8,630 nucleotides of DNA from Promethearchaeota archaeon. Lineage in GTDB: Archaea; Asgardarchaeota; Lokiarchaeia; Sigynarchaeales; SOKP01. A program made the translations under genes and the position numbers. The stretch is from NCBI GenBank assembly GCA_019058515.1, contig JAHPYY010000105.1, positions 1 to 8,630 of the forward strand, given 5' to 3'. Below, one piece after another: positions 5,131-8,630 of this stretch (position 1 is its first letter; each line of letters begins with the position of its first letter). Under the pieces are notes generated by a model, which saw only the letters and a list, made by a program, of their open reading frames with translations, had not been told where the DNA came from and made no database searches.

Positions 5131-6303
5131 ATGGAAAAAAACTTTTTTTTGATGTTGGGATTCATAAAGGACATATGTGAAAATATTGGTACCAGATTTG
5201 GCTGCTCTAAAGGAGAATACGAAGCAGGCCTCAAAATTAAAGGAATAATGGAACCTATCGTAGATGAGGTTGCCCTAGAAGATTTTAGATGCCATCCGAA
5301 AGCCTTTTTAGATTTCGCAAGAGTTGCATTTTTTACTTCTTTAATTTCTACTGCTCTCTTTGTATTGTTTCCCGTTATAAGTTTTATCCTATATTTATAT
5401 ACTATTACCGTTTTTGTGTTTGAGCAGAGTCTTTTAAAAGAATATGTGGACTTTTTCTTTCCTACCGAACAGGGAACCAACATAATAGGAAAACTAAAAC
5501 CAAGGAGTGAAGTTAAACAGATTGTTCTATTCAGCGGACATCACGATGCCGCTTACGAATTTCCGTTATTTGAGAAGTACAAATCTAAATTTGGGATTTT
5601 AGCCTATTCTACCGTTGGAACGGTAATACTAAGTGCTATCGTTGCTTTAATTCTATTTATCTTAAGCTTGTTCAACATTACATTGCTTTTTTTAACGTTA
5701 GGATTATTTTCAGTTCCAGTAGTTTCTATTATTATGGTTGGTTACCTTGCGTTTAATTTACACTCCAAAAACATTATACCAGGAGCGAACGATAACTTAT
5801 CGGGTGTAGCTGTCGTTTTAGCATTAGCGTATTATTTTAATAAGAATAGACCAACTCATACTGAATTGTGGTTTATTTCGTTTTCATGCGAAGAATGCAT
5901 GCGTGGTTCAAAACGATTCGTCGCAAAACACTTTAACGAACTTCAAGGTTCGAAACTTATAAATTTTGATATGGTAGGGAACGGAATCATCTCAATAATC
6001 TCAGCAGAGCCATATTTTACTACCAAGCATTCGATGGAATTAGCGAAAGAGTTTCAAGAAGCAACTAAGGAAGGAGATACAACTCTTCCAATTAGAATTG
6101 TGGAGTTTGGAGGAAGCGATGCTGCCTTCTTTTCAAAAAGGAAATTGGATGCAATAGCGGTTATAGGCCTTACTCCGCAAAATTATCCATCTAACTGGCA
6201 CGAAATGAGAGATACTCCAGAAAACATTAACGAACACTGCCTTAACGAAACATTAAACGCAGCAATTAAGTATATAGGATCTATTGATTCAAAATTTAAG
6301 TAA
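5131..6303 (+). CDS. Multi-pass M28-family metallopeptidase
   Basis: Numbered from ATG 5131 (390 residues), the M28 signature residues are present in order: H137-x-D139 in SGHHDAA, D221 in GANDNLSG, E254-E255 in SCEECMRGS, D280 in NFDMVGNG, and H357 in WHEMRDT. These match the two-zinc site and catalytic acid of M28 aminopeptidases. Two hydrophobic hairpins are inserted: about 64-98 between the N-terminal segment and the first motif, and about 156-209 between H137-x-D139 and D221. With no signal peptide and very short hairpin turns, both catalytic halves should face the same side, probably the cytosol. Similar membrane-embedded M28 proteins exist in other microbes, from memory of the ICENIGTRF and CHPKAF motifs. 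GTG 5122 is an alternative start, but AAGG at 5117-5120 and AGGCGTG fit ATG 5131 better. It is monocistronic and divergent from the MBL gene. Confidence 0.9.
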   Translation: MEKNFFLMLGFIKDICENIGTRFGCSKGEYEAGLKIKGIMEPIVDEVALEDFRCHPKAFLDFARVAFFTSLISTALFVLFPVISFILYLYTITVFVFEQSLLKEYVDFFFPTEQGTNIIGKLKPRSEVKQIVLFSGHHDAAYEFPLFEKYKSKFGILAYSTVGTVILSAIVALILFILSLFNITLLFLTLGLFSVPVVSIIMVGYLAFNLHSKNIIPGANDNLSGVAVVLALAYYFNKNRPTHTELWFISFSCEECMRGSKRFVAKHFNELQGSKLINFDMVGNGIISIISAEPYFTTKHSMELAKEFQEATKEGDTTLPIRIVEFGGSDAAFFSKRKLDAIAVIGLTPQNYPSNWHEMRDTPENINEHCLNETLNAAIKYIGSIDSKFK

Positions 6304-6330
6304 TTTTTTTAAATCTTTTTTCTTTTCAAA
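6304..6330 (+). terminator. T-rich terminator directly after the M28 gene
   Basis: A seven-T run begins immediately after the stop codon and a second T-rich stretch ends near 6326, giving an intrinsic archaeal-type terminator. A hairpin (6332-6339 pairing with 6346-6353, TGAGTGAA with TTTACTCA, one G-U pair, loop GAAAAA) follows but has no T-run behind it. It may protect the mRNA 3' end or be chance. Confidence 0.5.
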
Positions 6331-6408
6331 TTGAGTGAAGAAAAATTTACTCAGAACTACTCTATTTTAAGATTGAACATTCTATAGTGAAATTATTCCG
6401 AGAATTAC

Positions 6409-6457
6409 TAAATCTTTTATGATTAAAGTATGCAAAAATTAGTCTATAAAAGATTTA
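6409..6457. repeat. Perfect 12-bp inverted repeat upstream of the first solenoid gene
   Basis: TAAATCTTTTAT (6409-6420) and ATAAAAGATTTA (6446-6457) are exact reverse complements 25 bases apart. They lie 70 to 120 bases before the ATG at 6528, upstream of the likely TATA element. The distance suits a looped or two-site regulator, or a large RNA stem if transcribed. Confidence 0.55.
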
Positions 6458-6473
6458 ATATTAACCAATAAGG

Positions 6474-6487
6474 TTATTTAATTATAG
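6474..6487 (+). promoter_or_regulatory. TATA-like element and ribosome binding site of the first solenoid gene
   Basis: GTTATTTAATTATA is placed to start transcription near 6507. The following leader contains GAGG at 6517-6520, seven bases before the ATG at 6528. This is the best Shine-Dalgarno sequence in the window. Confidence 0.4.
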
Positions 6488-6527
6488 CATTTTTAATGAA
6501 AAATTAACTGAAAACTGAGGAAATGTA

Positions 6528-7559
6528 ATGGCTAAAACAATTGCAATTGTTATACTTTTATTATTCGCGCTCTTATTAACAAGTATTGCGGTTATAGCTA
6601 TATTTGCGTTTAATTTCTTTCCCTTCGGTGAAGATTTAACTACATACGAAGAATCTTTTACTTATCAATACCAAACGGATACTCCTGCTGATATTGAAGA
6701 GGTTTTAATTGAAACCGACATTTCAAAAACCTATGTTGAATTTACCTCAGAAGCTTCGGCTCCTGTCGTAAAGGCGGTGATGGATTTCAAAATAACTGGT
6801 CCAGGAGCAGCGGATAAAGACTATACAGAATGGTTCGAACCTATTGAATGGATAGATGACAGCAGCCCAATAACTTTTAGGTTAGAATCAAAACCTACTT
6901 CGTTCTTGGAAGGAGGTTGGTTTAACGAGAACGAATTAAAAATCACGCTCAGATCTGATGTGATATTCGATCTTGAGGTTATTGTTACTACAGGGGGTAT
7001 GGATGTAATTGTTCCAACTGGAATTATACTCGAAGATTTAGATTTAGATTCCACCACGGGACTATTACAACTCGTCGCAACAGACGCTACTATTAATATG
7101 GGAATCAATGCAATCACAACTACAGGAGGAAACGAAATAGAGTTAACAAATTGCGTTATAGGAGGAGATATCGCCCAAAAATCCACCACTGGTTTGGTTA
7201 CTTATGTGAATGATGATGTATACTTTACTAAAGACACCGATGTTTCAATTGATTGTACTACAGGAGGAATTAACTTTGATATTAACCAAGAACAGGATTT
7301 AGGCGGTGATGTATCAATAATTATGACCTCAACAACGGGAAATATAGATGGTACATATGTTGATACCAATTCGAATGTTGGTGCTCGTTTTGAAGGGGAA
7401 GTTACTACGGGAGTGATAAATTATAACAGTCCAAGTGGAGGATTCAACAAATCCGGGGATACTTATCAATCTTCCGATTTTAATTCCGCAACACATGTCT
7501 ACGATGTTATGATGAGCGCAACCACGGGAAGTATTAATTTAGATGCGTCAAGTGCGTAA
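6528..7559 (+). CDS. Membrane-anchored beta-solenoid protein, DUF4097-like, TTG-repeat type
   Basis: This 343-residue acidic protein starts MAKT, then a transmembrane helix (about 4-29), with the rest predicted outside. Residues 40-150 form a beta-rich spacer. From 150 on, eight short repeats each carry Thr-Thr-Gly followed by an alternating hydrophobic strand (for example CTTGGINF and ATTGSINL). The repeat glycines are at 156, 178, 200, 222, 246, 271, 295 and 334, so most steps are 22 to 25 residues. This is the pattern of the DUF4097 putative-adhesin beta-helix. There is no catalytic motif, C-terminal anchor or sorting signal. The next gene is a paralogue with the same N-terminal layout and matching segments (TYEESFTY against QYEETLVY, TLRSD shared). 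A structural, adhesive or surface-sensing role is likely but unproven. The ATG is supported by GAGG seven bases upstream. Confidence 0.85.
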   Translation: MAKTIAIVILLLFALLLTSIAVIAIFAFNFFPFGEDLTTYEESFTYQYQTDTPADIEEVLIETDISKTYVEFTSEASAPVVKAVMDFKITGPGAADKDYTEWFEPIEWIDDSSPITFRLESKPTSFLEGGWFNENELKITLRSDVIFDLEVIVTTGGMDVIVPTGIILEDLDLDSTTGLLQLVATDATINMGINAITTTGGNEIELTNCVIGGDIAQKSTTGLVTYVNDDVYFTKDTDVSIDCTTGGINFDINQEQDLGGDVSIIMTSTTGNIDGTYVDTNSNVGARFEGEVTTGVINYNSPSGGFNKSGDTYQSSDFNSATHVYDVMMSATTGSINLDASSA

Positions 7560-7567
7560 GATTAACT

Positions 7568-7612
7568 TAAATTTCTATTTTTTATTTTTATTTATTTTAT
7601 TGGTTTTAGGTT
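7568..7612 (+). terminator. T-rich terminator after the first solenoid gene
   Basis: A long stretch of almost only T and A, with several T4 to T6 runs, starts about 10 bases after the stop codon and has no stable hairpin. It suggests that the two solenoid genes are transcribed separately, which the promoter at 7675-7692 supports. Confidence 0.5.
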
Positions 7613-7658
7613 GTTTTCTTCATATCTTTAATGTTAGAAGTCAGTTTTGAGTGGATTC

Positions 7659-7692
7659 CTTAAAAATTGGCTTAAAAATTATTTAAATACCA
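7659..7692 (+). promoter_or_regulatory. Promoter of the second solenoid gene with tandem upstream repeats
   Basis: ATTATTTAAATACC (7679-7692) is a strong TATA match, predicting a start near 7711 and a leader of about 30 bases without a Shine-Dalgarno sequence. CTTAAAAATT occurs twice just upstream (7659-7668 and 7671-7680). The second copy reaches the BRE position. A further TATA-like CTTTAAATCC lies at 7694-7703. Confidence 0.5.
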
Positions 7693-7740
7693 CCTTTAAA
7701 TCCATATAATTAACAAAATTTAGTTAAAACATGATTAAAT

Positions 7741-8630
7741 ATGACAAAAGCAATAGTTATTGTTGTATTAATACTTATAGCTGCGCTCTTTACTAGTGGG
7801 CTAGTTTTGCTATTATTTTATTTCGGTACATTCATTCCATTTATTCCCATTCCAGATGGGGGTGGAGAAATTCAATACGAGGAAACGCTTGTATATTATT
7901 ACAATCCCTCCGAAATTAGTGAAGTCGAAGAGTTTAAGATAGACCTTTCTGTGGGGGAAATTGATTTCGAATATACTGACGACCCCGAGGCTGCCTTAAT
8001 AGAAGCGGTATTTAATTTTAAGTTTTATCAAACTGGGATAGACTCTTATACTGATGTGTACAACCCTATTATTTGGGAAAACTCAAGTTCTCCAGTCAAT
8101 TTACTTTTAGACATAAGAGACGATGTATCTTCCATAACTCAAACAGTTCATTTATTCGTGACTCTTCGAAGCGATAATGTGTTCGCTTTGAACGCCGATA
8201 CCTCTGCAGGAGCGATAAGAATGATTGCTAGCGAGGTAGAGTTAGGAGATCTTCTTTTCGATACGAGTGCCGGTGAAGTGAGTTTTGAGGGAACTGAAAT
8301 TACGAATCGAGGAGGCTTAAAGCTTTACACTTCTGCTGGGGCAGTTAGCGCAACCTTGATTGAGTCTACGATTGACGGTCAAGTAGATTTAGACACCTCC
8401 GCAGGTGCAGTAGAACTTGACGCTACAAGTTGTGAGTTTGGTAGTGATATAATCCTAGACACATCAGCTGGAGAAATTATATTAGACTTAATTAATCCAA
8501 GCTATGCTGATGATGTTTTGATTGATGTTCACACCTCAGCAGGAGCAATTGAAGCCAAAATCTCACAAAATGTAGAAATGGGTGGAAGCGTTACGGGTTC
8601 TTTTACAACTAGCGCTGGTAGCGTAGAACT
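7741..8630 (+). CDS. Membrane-anchored beta-solenoid protein, DUF4097-like, TSAG-repeat type (cut by right edge)
   Basis: The first 296 codons are present and the frame runs off the window, so the C-terminus is unknown. It begins MTKA with a transmembrane helix (about 4-28) and a Pro/Gly-rich neck (31-42). A beta-rich spacer runs to about 148. Seven Thr-Ser-Ala-Gly repeats follow, each with a strand after it (DTSAGAI, DTSAGEV, YTSAGAV and so on). The repeat glycines are at 157, 178, 200, 222, 244, 268 and 293, almost the same positions as in the preceding gene, which shows common descent. Other shared parts are the SSP-containing segment after a W and TLRSD just before the first repeat. It is predicted to be anchored inside and exposed outside. 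The ATG at 7741 is the first usable start; an ATG at 7731 is out of frame. No enzyme motif is visible. Confidence 0.82.
   Translation, partial: MTKAIVIVVLILIAALFTSGLVLLLFYFGTFIPFIPIPDGGGEIQYEETLVYYYNPSEISEVEEFKIDLSVGEIDFEYTDDPEAALIEAVFNFKFYQTGIDSYTDVYNPIIWENSSSPVNLLLDIRDDVSSITQTVHLFVTLRSDNVFALNADTSAGAIRMIASEVELGDLLFDTSAGEVSFEGTEITNRGGLKLYTSAGAVSATLIESTIDGQVDLDTSAGAVELDATSCEFGSDIILDTSAGEIILDLINPSYADDVLIDVHTSAGAIEAKISQNVEMGGSVTGSFTTSAGSVE

Noticed and set aside
5109..5483. Minus-strand 124-codon open frame over the start of the M28 gene
   Set aside because: The plus-strand frame carries conserved peptidase-family sequence; the minus frame has no recognisable content.
6821..7189. Minus-strand 122-codon open frame in the first solenoid gene
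   Set aside because: A low-complexity Ser/Val/Ile shadow of the repeat-coding strand.
7631..7663. Micro-ORF of 10 codons between the two solenoid genes
   Set aside because: It lies upstream of the predicted promoter, so it is not even a leader peptide.
6984..8621. Solenoid repeats considered as DNA tandem repeats or a CRISPR-like array
   Set aside because: The repetition exists at protein level only. The encoding bases vary by synonymous codons and spacing follows the beta-helix turn.

Overview
The window is AT-rich and looks archaeal. TATA-like boxes lie roughly 30 to 70 bases before the start codons, leaders look short, Shine-Dalgarno sequences are weak or absent, GTG and TTG starts are common, and T-tracts follow the genes. 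The protein style (single-pass anchored extracytoplasmic proteins, DUF4097-like beta-solenoids, a multi-pass M28 peptidase) fits an Asgard/Promethearchaeal genome best. That placement is inference; no rRNA or other phylogenetic marker is present. The window holds eight protein-coding genes, the last cut by the right edge. There are no RNA genes, CRISPR arrays, transposases or integrases.

Layout, left to right. (1) 1-255 is intergenic. (2) 256-1065, plus strand, is an alpha/beta hydrolase with an intact Ser-Asp-His triad. (3) 1331-2269, plus strand, is a ketopantoate-reductase-like NAD(P) enzyme; its TATA box is abutted by a palindrome shaped like a DtxR/MDR1-family operator. (4) A hairpin with T-rich flanks on both sides separates it from a convergent minus-strand group. 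That group, in transcription order, is 4951-4064 (soluble glyoxalase-II-like metallo-beta-lactamase fold), 3938-3138 (membrane-anchored UlaG-like metallo-beta-lactamase fold) and 3130-2330 (secreted, C-terminally anchored DJ-1/PfpI-like protein). The last two are 7 bases apart and almost certainly co-transcribed. (5) A divergent promoter region leads to 5131-6303, plus strand, an M28 aminopeptidase-like protein whose catalytic domain is interrupted by a membrane hairpin. (6) 6528-7559 and 7741-beyond 8630, both plus strand, are paralogous N-terminally anchored beta-solenoid proteins. They share the same repeat spacing but carry different repeat signatures, Thr-Thr-Gly in one and Thr-Ser-Ala-Gly in the other.

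How the genes relate: the 3938-2330 pair would place two hydrolase-type folds on the outer face of the membrane, and the last two genes would make elongated surface proteins. No metabolic pathway unites the whole window. The most notable points are the diverged solenoid paralogues, the extracytoplasmic MBL plus DJ-1 pair, the interrupted M28 peptidase, and several palindromes placed exactly at promoters or start codons.
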